Under the pieces are notes generated by a model, which worked only from the letters and a program-made list of their open reading frames with translations, did no database searches and was not told the origin of the DNA. From Holacanthus passer (taxonomy: Eukaryota > Chordata > Actinopteri > Pomacanthidae), in NCBI GenBank assembly GCA_025331565.1, contig JAFREQ010000017.1, positions 2,170,001 to 2,234,000 on the forward strand: a stretch of 64,000 nucleotides of DNA, in the 5' to 3' direction. Of the stretch, positions 26,766 through 38,257 are shown piece by piece (the stretch's first letter is position 1; each line of letters opens with the position of its first letter). Made by a program: the position numbers and the translations under genes.

Positions 26766-29545
26766 CTTTCATGTATTCATTAAACTGGTTTAGCGTGTAT
26801 CTATTAGCAGAGCAAAAAGATGTGGCTTGTTAAGAAATAACTAGTTCCTGCACCTTGTAGGGTTAGATTTTCATTACACCTCAAGTATCGGATGAAATAA
26901 ACTACTTCCTGGCAGTTTTTCTTCTCTTAAAGCTTCAACAGTGCTAGATCTAAAATCAAGTCATTAACGACCAAAAACGACCTGATTAATCCTCAACTTT
27001 CCTGTCAGTCTGACTGATGTGTGTTGTGTTCAAGGTTTGACCTGAGGATGTCACAAGCAGAAAACTCATGCACTGTTCAAAATGAAAAGGTTTTGGTGGT
27101 GGCGCTATGAGAAAGGATTTATCGGATTCATTCACTGCAGACCATGAATATCGACAGCCAGTTTCCAGAAAATCCAACCATTAGTTTTTGCCATGAATCA
27201 ACGTGTCACTCACGGGAAAGTCAAACATCACATTAAACCATCACAAGACAATGAATATTCATATCACGTTTCATGGTTTCTGGTCAGCCATCACATCATC
27301 AACAAGGGAAAACTAACAATTACAGCATGTTAGCTCCATTATTATGAATTTAAGAAAGTTGATAAATGTGACCATGTGTTAAGAACTACTGACACTGGAG
27401 AACAAAGAAAGCCTTTTTCCCATCGCTGTAACTGTGTGTTTTGATCGATTTTAAGTCTTGTGAATTATGGATTCACACAGATTACTGCTGCCACTATGTC
27501 AGCAGACTGTTCTGGCACCATTTAAATCACAAGCATGTCCACATAACTCAGTTGGATATAATTCTGACTGATTGAAATTCCTCAACATATCCTAATCACT
27601 GAAATTTCAGACCATGTCATCAGAAGTAATTATGTTGGATAAATTTTAATTTAGCGATTTCCTCTTTGATAGAACACGCTTGTGATACATATAAATAATT
27701 GTTAACCAGTGTGTTTGCATCAGTCTGCTGTTCAGCGCCTCTGGCATATTAAATTTGCTTGTTGAATACGGCTGCACTATAGTTATTTCAGTTCCACCTC
27801 GTTCCTGGTGGAGCCCTCGACACTGTGACTGTGACGTTCCCCCATGAGAACAGTGGATGTCACACAAATGATGTGTTCACCACAACGAGCACTTTGAATC
27901 TCTCCTTCACGTACTCATTCATTAGTCATGAAGAGAGCAGTCAGTAGTTTAGTCATTCAAAGACAACTGAACGTAGCTGCAGGACACATTAATTGCATGT
28001 GTGTTTAATTGGAAGAGTTGGGGAAAATTATCATTTAAGTCCACACACAAGTCCATAGAATGAAAGCATGAAAAATCCAAGTCTGACACGTCAAATTGAA
28101 TCTTCCCACATCATGTTAATAGCTATACTACAGCAGTATTTTAAAAAGAGGGGAGGGCTAATTTTCATTAAGTGTGACTCCGACACAGAGAGAAATGTGT
28201 AACAGAAAATGAAGCTCGGAGAAATGTGTCTTTTCAGCTTTGGCTGTTCAATCCGGTTTCCACAGTGAGAAGATGATTTGATATGTTCTGTTAATGAGAC
28301 GCCTCCTCTTCCCACCAGGCTGGTAATTAGATGACTATATTCAATCAGATTTTCTCCCAAAATTTGATGTTTATAATGAGACGTCTCGATGGTCATCGCA
28401 ACATTTTCTAAATTTAGAATAGATGTAGGTCATATCCTTGTTAAATAATGCACACGATTTCCTCTGAGGATTATGGAAGACGCATCGTAAAGGAGGCACT
28501 TTATGTTTTAATTTGTGTTTGCTAATGGGTTTTGGCTCCGTTTCAGCATTTTTCATCACTGTTGTTGTGTCCAAAAGTTCTTATTGTGAGAGAACATTTA
28601 TCACATACCAGACTGTCTGTTTGCAAAGTTAAACTAGGTTCAGTACATTTGTTCCAACAATGCAACTCTTTTCACAAGAGGAAGGGAAATGTCGTGGCTT
28701 GAGCCAAAATGCTAAGCAGTTCACAACATTTTCTGCTCTTAACACAAACATGCAAGAAATGAACATGTGTACTTTAGATGAACTGCAACTGAACTATTCA
28801 ATTCTGCAAACACATCTTTAACATCCTGGAATCAAGTATGAACCTTCTTATGATCACAAACTTGTATTGTACAATGGTGGAAAATCCTCACCTGGACTAT
28901 AATTGATCATTTATTGATACACCATGGTTTAGTGAGAGTTGCTAACTCTTTTAGACAAGCAAGGTAGAGGTAGGTATTAAAAATTACAGCACGAATAAGG
29001 TAAGAAAAACAAAGTTATAGCATGAAATATAACCTATATATCTGAAACAGCAACAGGAGTATGCAGTCAAAGATTTATTAAAATTAAAATGTGTCTAATC
29101 CCTGAAACATCAACGTTGCAGATACAGGACTTAAATAAAGACAATTTTATATCCTCCTGCCGTTTATTTAATCTCAGCCTCAAAGTGATGTGAGCAGTTT
29201 TCCTAAAAAGGCTCTATAACTGTAGAGTAAACAGTGCAGGTCTCTTCTAACGCTCAGACTTTCTGGTTAAACCAAAATCAAAGTCAGTTGTTGCCTGGCC
29301 AAAGGCTTATCTGTCGGAGTTTCACTGAAGTCCATTCAGGGGTTTTTTGGAGATATCCTGCTGACAGACTCATATAAAATGAAGGGTGAAAAGATTTCAT
29401 CCTGAATCCTCTGCCTTCCTCTGCAGGTTCCTGCCAGATCGGCTGGGCGTATTACTGCACGGGGGCGGGGGCGGCCGCCGCCATGCTGCTGTGCACCTGG
29501 CTGTCCTGTTTCGCCGGGAAGAAGCAGAAGCAGTACCCGTACTGA
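25894..29545 (+). CDS. lhfpl6: LHFPL6 (LHFPL tetraspan subfamily member 6), 3' part: last two coding exons
   Basis: Exons 25894-25992 and 29427-29545 together encode the C-terminal about 71 residues of LHFPL6 (formerly LHFP), a four-pass membrane protein of the claudin/PMP22-like superfamily. The first exon gives LLIGSGCALYPLGWDSEEV and continues to SSDQFQL. The second gives SCQIGWAYYCTGAGAAAAML and ends in KKQKQYPY then TGA at 29543-29545. These match the second extracellular loop and fourth transmembrane helix of the vertebrate protein almost residue for residue, including the KKQK-x-YPY C terminus. Both introns interrupt a glycine codon in phase 1 with AG acceptors and a GT donor, so the reading frame joins cleanly. 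The N-terminal exon lies upstream, outside the window. The family's closest characterised members act in hair-cell and synaptic receptor complexes; LHFPL6's own role is poorly defined. Confidence 0.95.
25993..29426 (+). other. lhfpl6: Last intron of lhfpl6
   Basis: This 3.4-kb phase-1 intron runs from gtgagatg to ccttcctctgcag. It contains a (CA)15 microsatellite at 26733 and otherwise AT-rich sequence. I see no exon, RNA gene or recognisable transposon in it. Confidence 0.85.
26733..26762. repeat. (CA)15 microsatellite
   Basis: Fifteen uninterrupted CA dinucleotides lie inside the last intron of lhfpl6. A tract of this length and purity is likely to be length-polymorphic. Confidence 0.97.
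29427..29545 (+). CDS. lhfpl6: lhfpl6 terminal coding exon
   Basis: The acceptor cttcctctgcag is followed by two bases that complete glycine, then 38 codons and TGA. The exon encodes transmembrane helix 4 (GWAYYCTGAG... through the small-residue-rich AAAAMLLCTWL) and a short basic cytoplasmic tail, KKQKQYPY. The coding part is strikingly GC-rich (ggggcgggggcggccgccgc) against AT-rich flanks. The GC comes from a run of GCC/GCG alanine codons that replaces the GATAA of the mammalian protein. Confidence 0.95.
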
Positions 29546-30226
29546 AGAGAGCGCTGGAGGGACGGGGACGGGCGGAGGGAGGCCTCGGGCGAGAGAGGAC
29601 TCTGACTCTGTGGACTCACACCAGTACAGCACATCAGGCACCAAAGACACCAAGTCATTATGGTGCTCTGCACATCATGGGACACTACTCATCTGACAAC
29701 TGCAGGGACTGTTTCATTATGCACACACATGGCTTTGAAAACTGGTTCTTCTCTTAAAAGCTGTTCTTAAATGAAAAATGTATGGACCAATCCTATTTGT
29801 AAAATTGTTACATAACTATTTCTTTAAGGAAAAGAGTATTCTCCTTTTTGTTTTGTCTTCCTCCTCTTCAGTCATTGATGTTTATGTGATAGTGTGCCCT
29901 GTGATGAAGAGAAAAGTAATATTGCTTCATTGTTACGTGAAGTGTTTTCTGTCTCCTCTTCGTGTCTCATCTTTGCCTTAAAACACAAACTGAAATGCAA
30001 TAATCCCTAGAACGTAAAGCAATCCAACACTGGCTGCCTGCTTCCTCAACTCCACCTTTTCAGATTCCAAAAAAATCTAAGCATAGTTTATTTAACACAT
30101 TCATAAGATATACGTTGTGTATGATAATGTATTTTATCATATTAGCACATATTTTGTATTCACTCTTCAAATTATTCTTTGTCATTATTTTCGTTTTGTA
30201 AATAAATGTTTATTGAAATTCCGGCT
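29546..30226 (+). other. lhfpl6: lhfpl6 3' UTR with polyadenylation signal
   Basis: The sequence after the stop codon becomes AT-rich and contains a canonical AATAAA at 30201-30206. A GT/T-rich element (ccctgtgttatttcag) follows about 20-35 bases later, as expected downstream of a cleavage site. Cleavage is estimated near 30222-30228. The 3' UTR is therefore about 680 nt. Confidence 0.75.
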
Positions 30227-31229
30227 TCCCTGTGTTATTTCAGTCGCAGAATTCGCCCTGAGGTAAAGTGAACAGCGCTCACATTCCTAAAAAGCTTTTC
30301 CCATGACCTCTTGATCTCGGTGGTGTTCACTACATGTGGGAATCCTTTTTTTTTACCCCAATCGATAAAGAGGATAAGGACAGACAGGCAGTGCTGTGAA
30401 TTTAACTTTTCCCCTATTATTGATGAGGTAAATCCTGTGACCTCGAGTCAGATTATTTGCCTTTTGATCAGGTTACTCTGCCTCAAAGCTTCCGAGTCTT
30501 CCCGACAAAGCCTGAGATGCAATCACACGCCGGGACATCGGGCAGCCGTGCGTCCATCAGCTTAATGTCAAGGGGCAGCTCATAGTTCCTCAACCTGCTT
30601 CATAGTGTGAATCACAATAATGGTAACCTTTTTATAGCAATTACCGCGGCCGTATGTGTGTCATCAGAGCTGCACCTAGCTTTTCATTTACTATTTTTAG
30701 TCATTTGCTCCTCTCCATTTTTCCTCCTTTGATGAACAAACAACACTTCAGAGATTCATCCAAGCCCAAGTGTACAAAGTCAGCTCATTTACAATGCAGC
30801 TGTTCTCCATGTATTTGGCCCTCATTAGCATGCCCATTTTCTCTCAATGCTCGCCATCCCCCCGCCTCCCCCGTCTCTCTCAATCCTCACTAGAGAAATC
30901 TCTCTCTCGGTACTCTCAGCACTTGCTCTGTTTAATATGTTAGCGTGGCTCCTCTGCATTCTGCTCTCTCTGATCTGCTGTGCTGATTGATATCTCCAGC
31001 GATTGTTACAGAGTGTCAACCAGATGCCTCATCAGCACGGGCTGACACATTGGGGTCAAGTTGGAGCCTCCTTTATATCAGTCCTCGTACCTCAGACTGA
31101 CATGGTGCACCATTCAATCTGAGGTCTCGTTACTCGTAGGCAGCTGATCGTCTTAAAACGCACGTGGTAACCGGGAAGCACAGCTGCTCTCATCAGCTGC
31201 CGGGTAAAGGAGACGTCACAACTGTTGTA

Positions 31230-31428
31230 ACTGATGTGTATAATTTTTTAATACTGTGAGGACCACACACAGATTTATACTAACCTCCATAGTATTGAAG
31301 GCAAAAACCTCTCTCAGAAACACTAAAGCCTCAAAAAAGAAAACCGAAACTCTCTGCATGGTTCGATAGCAATAGAGAAAGAAATTTTTGTCTTTATGCT
31401 TTGTATTTTGGGTGAACTGACCCTTTAA
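31230..31428. mobile_element. Possible TTAA-ended MITE remnant (right end only)
   Basis: The segment ending in ttttgggtgaactgaccc followed by TTTAA at 31424-31428 resembles the terminal repeat 'TTAAAGGGTTAGTTCACCCAAAA' of abundant fish non-autonomous DNA elements, in its right-hand orientation. A matching left terminal repeat was not found, so the left boundary is a guess and the element is probably truncated. Confidence 0.35.
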
Positions 31429-33924
31429 GAGCACCTACAGGATTTGAGCTTTTGATGCAAACTATAGGTGGAATATTAGTTTAATGAATGGAGCAAGGAA
31501 ACAAATGCAAATTAACCACAACTTGAACTACGAAATCAAAATAGCTAAATATGTCTCTATTTGAAAATGGGTGACTTTTTTGTAATCATGGCTGTGAGAT
31601 TTATACGCTTATGTATTATAATAATAAAAATATACTATTGGGAGGACCAGCAGGATTATGAGCTGGTTTAGCTCTTCAAAGCTAATAGCATGATTTGATC
31701 TTTTCATAATCAGGTTAATTCACACTAGTGCAGAAGCGCTTGGGTTGAATTGAAAATATCCTACATAAAATGTTCTTTTTTTATTTCCTAATTAATTATC
31801 TTTAATTATAAACGAAAGTGCCGTAAGAGGAAGAAAACATAAGGAGAAATCAACAAACACAATAACCACTACGTGAACATCTGATGCCGACTGAAAACAC
31901 CTAAATTGTTTGGCGTCTTTTTTAATTTAAAATTGAAATTGTGGGAGTGTGGATTATTTAAGGGAGAAAGCACAGAATCACCTTTGGAGAGTTCAACCTT
32001 GGCAGCCAGTTAGATGCTTCCACATCAATTAATTCTTTCTAATTAATTTTTTCCCCGACGTTACCTCAGCGAGATAATTATTGCCCTTAAGAGCAACTCT
32101 TCTTAAAAAAGGTTTTGTAGTACCATAACACCAATCTCCATAAAGATATTGCATAATTGATATTGCTGCAGGATAGCGAGATAGTGAGCCATGACTGCAC
32201 TCATATAGAGCCTGTATAGCAAAATAGTGGTTCGTCAGCCATCAGCAGGTTGTTTGTTGTGGACTATAGGTGAATGGAGGAGTAGTATGGAAAAGAAGGA
32301 CTTCAAGTATCTGCAGCACAAGACAATTACACAGATGTTTCACATTATCTAGAATGCAAACAATCAGTGCACCCAGAAGTCAGTCAATGTTATTGATTTA
32401 AAATAAATTCCCACCCACATGTTATGTTCTTTGTTTCCAACTGTGCTTTGCAGGTCCCCGCTGCACTTAAAGGAGCTTCCAATTAGCCGTATATGTCTGC
32501 TTTTAAAGATCTGACAATTATCGTGTTTATATGGATGGAAAATGAAGGGAATTCATGGTAACATCCAGCAGACAAAGTGCATCGGCAAAGAGGATCAGAG
32601 GCTCTCCCTCAGAGCTCTTACACGGATTACAAATCAAGGTTCACTGGTTCACCTACAGGGATACAGGGAGTGAGCAGGGCTTCTAAATTAGCAGTTTGGT
32701 TGAACTCAGAATAAGTAATCCCCACACTGGCAGAGCATATCTGATTAAAAAATGCCAGAGGCTCCTCACTACAAAAGGCCACACACACCCACACAGGTGT
32801 TTCCCATTCGGGCTGATTACACCTCCGCTCAGGTTCAAAGAAGGCGGAGCTTTGTCAGGAACAACACGAGGTCCCTGGACTCCAGAATCAGTTCTTTTCA
32901 CAGCAGACATTTTGATTTGCACAGGTGATACTTATAACATGGTTTAGCTCTGCTCAAGTGTCCCAGTAAGCTATGGATATGATAAAAGTGCAGTTTGTCT
33001 CAACCCAACATGTTCAACAAAGCTAACAGGAGAGTCAGAGAGGTGTCAATCAAGCACAGTCTGCACATGCTCACACAGTCCTGAGAAGAGGTCTAATCAA
33101 TCAGAATAATTAAAATCACCTGTGTGGGTTTAACATCCTCAAATATTTCCTCCAAATGAGGACACTTTCAGGATGTAGCCCAATCGTGATAGTCATCTGC
33201 ATGCAGATGCTTTCAAAAGCAAATTCAACCAACCTTCTCTGACATGAGTGATGGAGTAAACCTGTGGGTTATATGAGTCTAGATGACTTAATCAATAACT
33301 TGTCAATTTTTCATAATAGAGAAGTAATAAAAGTCCCAAATGGTCTCTTTCTCCTCCTCTTTACCACATCATCTCCTCCAAGTTATTTCCTAGTAAGTGA
33401 AGAGCTGAACTGAGGCGAGAAGCAGGAGTGAAAAAGCTTTGGTTTCCTCCCACAGACGTATTCCTTGTGTGCAGTTAGCATCAATGAAAAGCTGTAGGAT
33501 GCAGGCTGGCATCGCCTTTCAAGCTACTTCAGTTAAAGTTCAAACTCAGGCAGTCGTGTTTTTTCTCCCTGCCTGGGTGATGCTTGGCTGCAGCAACTTT
33601 ATAGCTCCTAAAGACCAAAAGTACCACCTCAAAAATTTCCGGAGAACTGAAACCATACCTCTGGGCACAGTCTCAAAGAGAAAACACAGTGAGGCTCTCA
33701 AAGCTTTGCAGAGATGGCACCGTTTCCATTCAATGCCGAGCGGAGTCCCTGAATGAAGTTCTGTTGCACTATTTAAAGTTAAAAAAAACTTCACCGCCAT
33801 CTCTTTACTCGCAGAGCATAAACCCCTATAGAGAATGAACATAACAGACAACCTGCAGAGAGCAAATATTTCCCGACCTTATGGAAGACCGACTGTAATG
33901 TGAGATATATGTGGAGAAGATGCA

Positions 33925-34405
33925 AGAGCAGCGTTCTCTGAGCTCATATCTGAAAATTGTCACAACACCGAGGTTCTGTTCAGAGTAATCAACCCCGCTA
34001 TCAACCCCTCTGCACTACAAAAGCCTCCCTGGAGAAACATGCTGATTCTTTTATCCTTCACCAAAAGTTTGTGAGCAATGAATTCCAAATCTGCTGCTGT
34101 TTTAATACCATTTTTGAATTGTTTTAAACCTATTTTACTCTCCTGTTTTTGAAGAGGTGTTCGCCGTCACCTGTTCCCAAACGCTGGCCCCGGTGGAGCT
34201 CATCCAAGAGGTCTTTGATACAGTTAATCCCGGTGTTTTATCAGCCGTAAACAGCTCTCTGGCCACTGCTAGTGTTTATCCAGTTTCAAGCAAACAGTAG
34301 TTCAGCTCCTATTTAAGAATCCTGCCTTGATCCTTTAATCCCCTGTAACTATAGACCAAAGTTTAAACTGCTGTTTTTGTCAAGTTCGTTTGAGCCAACT
34401 GACAC
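33925..34405 (+). pseudogene. L2-like non-LTR retrotransposon ORF2 fragment, decayed
   Basis: Two stretches translate on the + strand into reverse-transcriptase-upstream motifs of teleost L2/CR1-type LINEs. Around 33933 the frame reads FSELISENCHNTEVLFRVIN. About 200 bases later it reads APVELIQEVFDTVNPGVLSA and then INSSL-like VNSSLATAS. In intact elements these correspond to the 'NPRxLFxxIN' and 'PTxLLKEVFxxIxPxxLxxINSSLxxG' blocks just before the first polymerase motifs. The frame then breaks at stop codons (for example after VSSKQ), and the catalytic region is not present. The element is an immobile fossil. Boundaries are approximate, and the exact clade (L2, CR1 or Rex-like) cannot be fixed by eye. 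Confidence 0.65.
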
Positions 34406-34493
34406 GGACACTGAGAAATTCTGTGTTTTAAAGGCCGATTAAACTAAGACACCCATCACAAAGTAAGTCACAGTCTTTGTTGGTGTGTATGTG

Positions 34494-34705
34494 TGCTTTT
34501 TGTGTCCCTGTGACATTTTCCTCTGGTATTTCTGTGGCACTCGGAGAATTCTGGGACAGATACCGCAGGATTGCACACACAGGTTCAGCGGTAAATTACC
34601 ACATGTGCAGCATGTGGTACAATCCTGTGGTGAATGTCCCAAAATACTGCAAGTTTCTGAGCACTAAAGTCTTTGGAAAATATCACAGGAAACAGAAAAA
34701 CTGCA
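34494..34705. repeat. 212-bp imperfect palindrome (fold-back element)
   Basis: The two halves are reverse complements over about 100 bp with mismatches and small gaps. CCTGTGACATTTTCC at 34507 pairs with ggaaaatatcacagg ending at 34689. GGGACA at 34553 pairs with TGTCCC at 34635-34640. AGGATTG at 34567 pairs with CAATCCT at 34620-34626. The inner pairs share a dyad centre at 34596.5. A small perfect stem (ccacatg tgcag catgtgg) sits inside the right half. There is no ORF. The most economical reading is an old palindromic MITE of the kind known in fish genomes (Angel-like), but no other copy is visible in this window. Confidence 0.6.
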
Positions 34706-36042
34706 TGAATTGTGGCACCAGCATATGGTATTTTATTACAGGCAATTTTTAGCTGAAGTAATTGTGATTATAGGAGAGAAACAGAAACATGGGATGATCT
34801 CCATTACATCTTTATAAAGCGATGGCTGCTTGTCTGTCCACTTGTTTTTCATTCTTCTATGTGATAAATGCAGCTTTAAAATACTTCTCACTTGAGAATG
34901 AAAAAAAAATCAATATGTTTTTTTATCCTCTGCAAACTCAAAAAGTCATTCATGGTTTCATATAATCTTGTTACACGCCCTTTAGACACTGTCAGAAACT
35001 GATGGCTTTGGATGCTGATTTCTGTTTTGGTTGAGGATTTGTTCAGATTATGCTTATTCTTACAATCATAGGTCTGTTTTGTAAGCAGCATATATTACGT
35101 TTCACCTCATCCCTAAAACAATCGGAGGCTTTCCTTCCTGAAAAACAGTCCAATATCCTGAAGCTGTTTGACTAGAACGTTATAAGATAACTGATAATCA
35201 TGTTGTAAGGTATTTTTCCACTTCCTGTGAGTCTGATATGTGCTGTTGAGCTCTCACCCACTAACATCCAGGATGATCGTGTCATCCTTTTTGCTAGTAC
35301 ATGATAAATATGGCAGGTTTCCTTTGTATTAATAAAGTGTAACTGCCTCTAAAAGGCAGCCTGATCCATCCTCAAACTCTGTGAAGGATAAACAGATAAA
35401 CAATGAAGTGAAAAAGAGGGACAAGGTGAAAGTATTGAAGATAATTATCTGGGGATCAACATATGCTCTCAGGTTAAGAACGGTGATAAAACCTTTGTTA
35501 TATGATGCTCAGATGGGCCTTAAAGTTTAGATCAACTCTGGACGGTCCCACAAAGTGACCTTCACCAGCCACAAAGCAGCTTCACTGACACGACACAATA
35601 GATTATAGTTTTATTTTTTTTTGATGTTCATCTTTAATAGCCTGATAATCAGACTGAATTGCCGTTTCGTTTCAGTTCATTTATCCGTTCAATTTGAATC
35701 GGTGAATAACTTTAAGATGCGGGCAGTAAACCAGAGGTTTGGCTACATCTTGAACGTTTCCTCTATGAGCTGCTTTATTATATCAGTGCTATATCTCTGA
35801 ACACAAATTCTTGATCTTTATACCTTTCAGTTTTCATTGTCTAATTTTTCACAGGATATTAATGTGAAGATTTAACACGGCCATCTTCATGTGTCTTATA
35901 CATTGAGATGTGTCATCTGGGCAACAAGATATTGAAGTAACAGTATTGCAACCGTATCTCATAGAGCTGCGTATTATTTTTTTATATTTAACCACTAAGT
36001 ATTATATCTTTATCTGGTGTTTAATGGGTCCCTAAATGACTT

Positions 36043-36083
36043 ATCCTCTGCCTGAGAAGGTGAATCCTTCTCAGGCAGAGGAT
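36043..36083. repeat. Perfect hairpin: 18-bp arms, 5-base loop
   Basis: The arm atcctctgcctgagaagg (36043-36060) is followed by the loop tgaat and then its exact reverse complement (36066-36083). Eighteen perfect pairs with no mismatch are unlikely by chance and point to a recent templated inversion or to selection. The stem is too short for a canonical pre-miRNA, whose stem is about 30 bp. No T-run terminator follows closely. Confidence 0.85.
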
Positions 36084-38184
36084 GGCTTTTAATATAATGC
36101 AAGCTTCTCTTAGAAATGATATCTGCAAGACATAAAGATGTTACATCAAAGCAGACCCTCGTGGGGACCTGACCCCAGGTTTGAGAAACCTTGACTCTAA
36201 AGGCTCTTAATGTCATTCAGTTAGAATTTTTTTTGCCCTGCAGCTGCTTCGTGTCAGTCATCTGTCATTTCTGGAGCAACGCAAACTAGAGAAGTGTCAC
36301 CACGTCTGACTGATACCATATGTTACGATTCTGCATTGAGACGCTCTCTCAGTACAACAAACACCTACAGCAACTCTTGTAGAAACATGATCTTCGTCTC
36401 AGCTCCATCAGCTCATGAATGAAATATTTGGTTGTAAAAGCTCTCACACACACAAACACACACTTACACAGCTTGGTCCTTTGGTGGCCAGGTTAAAACA
36501 TGATGTGATAGTTTCGATACCAGGGATGTAACGACACAGAACACTCTCACACCCAATTTAATCAGGTTTTATTACTCATCCTTAAATACTGGATAGGATA
36601 AAATCAAGCTTTGTGTTGTGTGTTTTAAGTTTTTTTGTTTGTTTGAATTTTTTTTCTGAAAAGACAACTGTTTGTCTCTGATTTTACCTTGTGAAAATCA
36701 CCAGCTGGAGGATGTATTTGCCCACTTCCTGATTGAATTAACATTGGCATTAAATTCGATAATGCAAAGTGTTCCTTCCTGTCTTGTCTTAAGGAATATG
36801 TCAGACTGTATGGAAATACAGTCATCATCCATTTGTCAGTAGAAGCTCAGCTGAGGTTTGTACAGGGATTCTCCCCAAACTAAGTCAACCTGGACGTCTT
36901 TTCACATCTCCAAGAAAAGCAAAAAAATATGTCTATCACTCTATTTCCCCAAACAGCTTGTGCAGCATAATCCAGGAGCTGTAGACAAAGTGTTGCACCG
37001 TGTCCAATATTTACCTCATTATTGCCTTTATTTTCCTCCTGTGGTCGGCTATTTGCTGATAGGTGCAACCAGGGCACTTCCAGAGAGCAAGAAACAGGAG
37101 GTAATGAGGCACATTTTAGACATTTGTGTCCACAATGAAGTCATTTGGTTATGAAGTATTTGGTTTATGCTGCACAAGACGTCAGGGAGACTTTAAAGGA
37201 CCACTGTGTCTTCAGGTTTCAGCTCCTTAACCACAGAACACTTTACATTTATGATTTTTGGGATGTGTTTTTCCTGCCCTTCCAGTCAGTCAGATGTCTC
37301 CATTCATTGCTGCGTGATATAAAAATCTATGAGACTCTTGAAAGGTGTTTAAGTTGAATGTCAAGTCTACATTGTTTTTAGTCAGTGTTACATTATCATG
37401 ACCCCTGTGATGGAGTTTTTGAGTTGGGTTTAATCACCTCATTCGTGCACACAAATTACACATGTTGGGCTTTTGAGGCTGTTTTTTAATGCTTTTTAAA
37501 CTTGACTTTGACTGTTTTTAGCATGTATTAATTATTTCATTAAATTAAAACAATGCAAATCAAGCTGACAGAGAATCTCTCCACCAGAACAGTGATGTTA
37601 TGTTTTTGAAAGGTCGGATTCTTTTTACCTGCTCTTTGGTACGAACAAGGGCAACTGAGTCATACTTGAAGAGAAATGTTCTTTTTATCATTGTGCCCAA
37701 ATTTTAGAATCTATATATGAAAAGAGCCATAATATCCAGCTCCCTTCAAAGAGCCATAGTTCCCATCACTACAGCAGAATTGTGTTATGAATAAATGAAT
37801 GAATGTAAACAAAGTAAAAGAACATTTTACAGATTGATTTTGGTGCTCATGCAAAACTTTCTCTGAGTGTGAATTAAGACTCATGACCTCAGTATATTTG
37901 TCCTGGTCATGGCTCTACATTCAATCATTGTATTTCATTTCCAAAACATCATCTTGGTTTGCAAAATGTTGCTGCGTTGTTCATTTTACATTCAAAACCA
38001 CTGTGAAATGCAAGTTTTATATAAACCCTCCAATAGCAGGTTGATTGGAATCAGTATTTCATTTCAGTTTGACCTGCAGACTGCTTTGTGTTTCATCTTT
38101 ACTTGTGACAGTTCTGGGATGTTTATGGTCTAACCTTGCCTCTTACTTGAATCTGAAGAGCTTTGAGTCATTTAAAACTTTGGC

Positions 38185-38257
38185 CGCCCGAACAGGGACT
38201 TGAACCCTGGACCCTCAGATTAAAAGTCTGATGCTCTACCGACTGAGCTATCCGGGC
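38185..38257 (-). tRNA. trnK-UUU: tRNA-Lys (anticodon UUU), copy 1
   Basis: This 73-nt gene on the - strand begins GCCCGGATAGCTCAGTCGGT. It folds into a complete cloverleaf: acceptor stem GCCCGGA/TTCGGGC with one G-T pair, anticodon loop CTTTTAA giving anticodon TTT, T-stem CAGGG/CCCTG around TTCAAGT, and discriminator G. Internal A-box (TAGCTCAGTCGG) and B-box (GGTTCAAGTCC) promoters for RNA polymerase III are intact. A TTTT terminator follows on the - strand (aaaa at 38174-38177). There is no intron and CCA is not encoded, as normal for eukaryotes. It is identical to the copy at 39490-39562. Confidence 0.98.

Larger units (their letters stand above)
30227..37381. other. lhfpl6-nek3 intergenic region
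   Basis: No coding exon is supported. Recognisable content is a TTAA-ended MITE-like sequence (about 31230-31428), an L2-like LINE ORF2 remnant (about 33925-34405), a 212-bp imperfect palindrome (34494-34705), a perfect 41-bp hairpin (36043-36083) and a short imperfect CA tract near 36445-36470. The remainder is AT-rich sequence without visible structure. Confidence 0.7.

Noticed and set aside
32690..32945. Segment with 'caggtgtttcccattcgggc' and 'cacagcagacattttgattt' suspected to be a fish repeat
   Set aside because: The wording seems familiar from teleost repeats, but only one copy is present and no terminal structure is visible, so it was not annotated.
36043..36083. Hairpin considered as a microRNA precursor
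   Set aside because: The stem is only 18 bp with a 5-base loop. Canonical vertebrate precursors have about 30 bp of stem and a longer loop, and the flanks do not extend the pairing.
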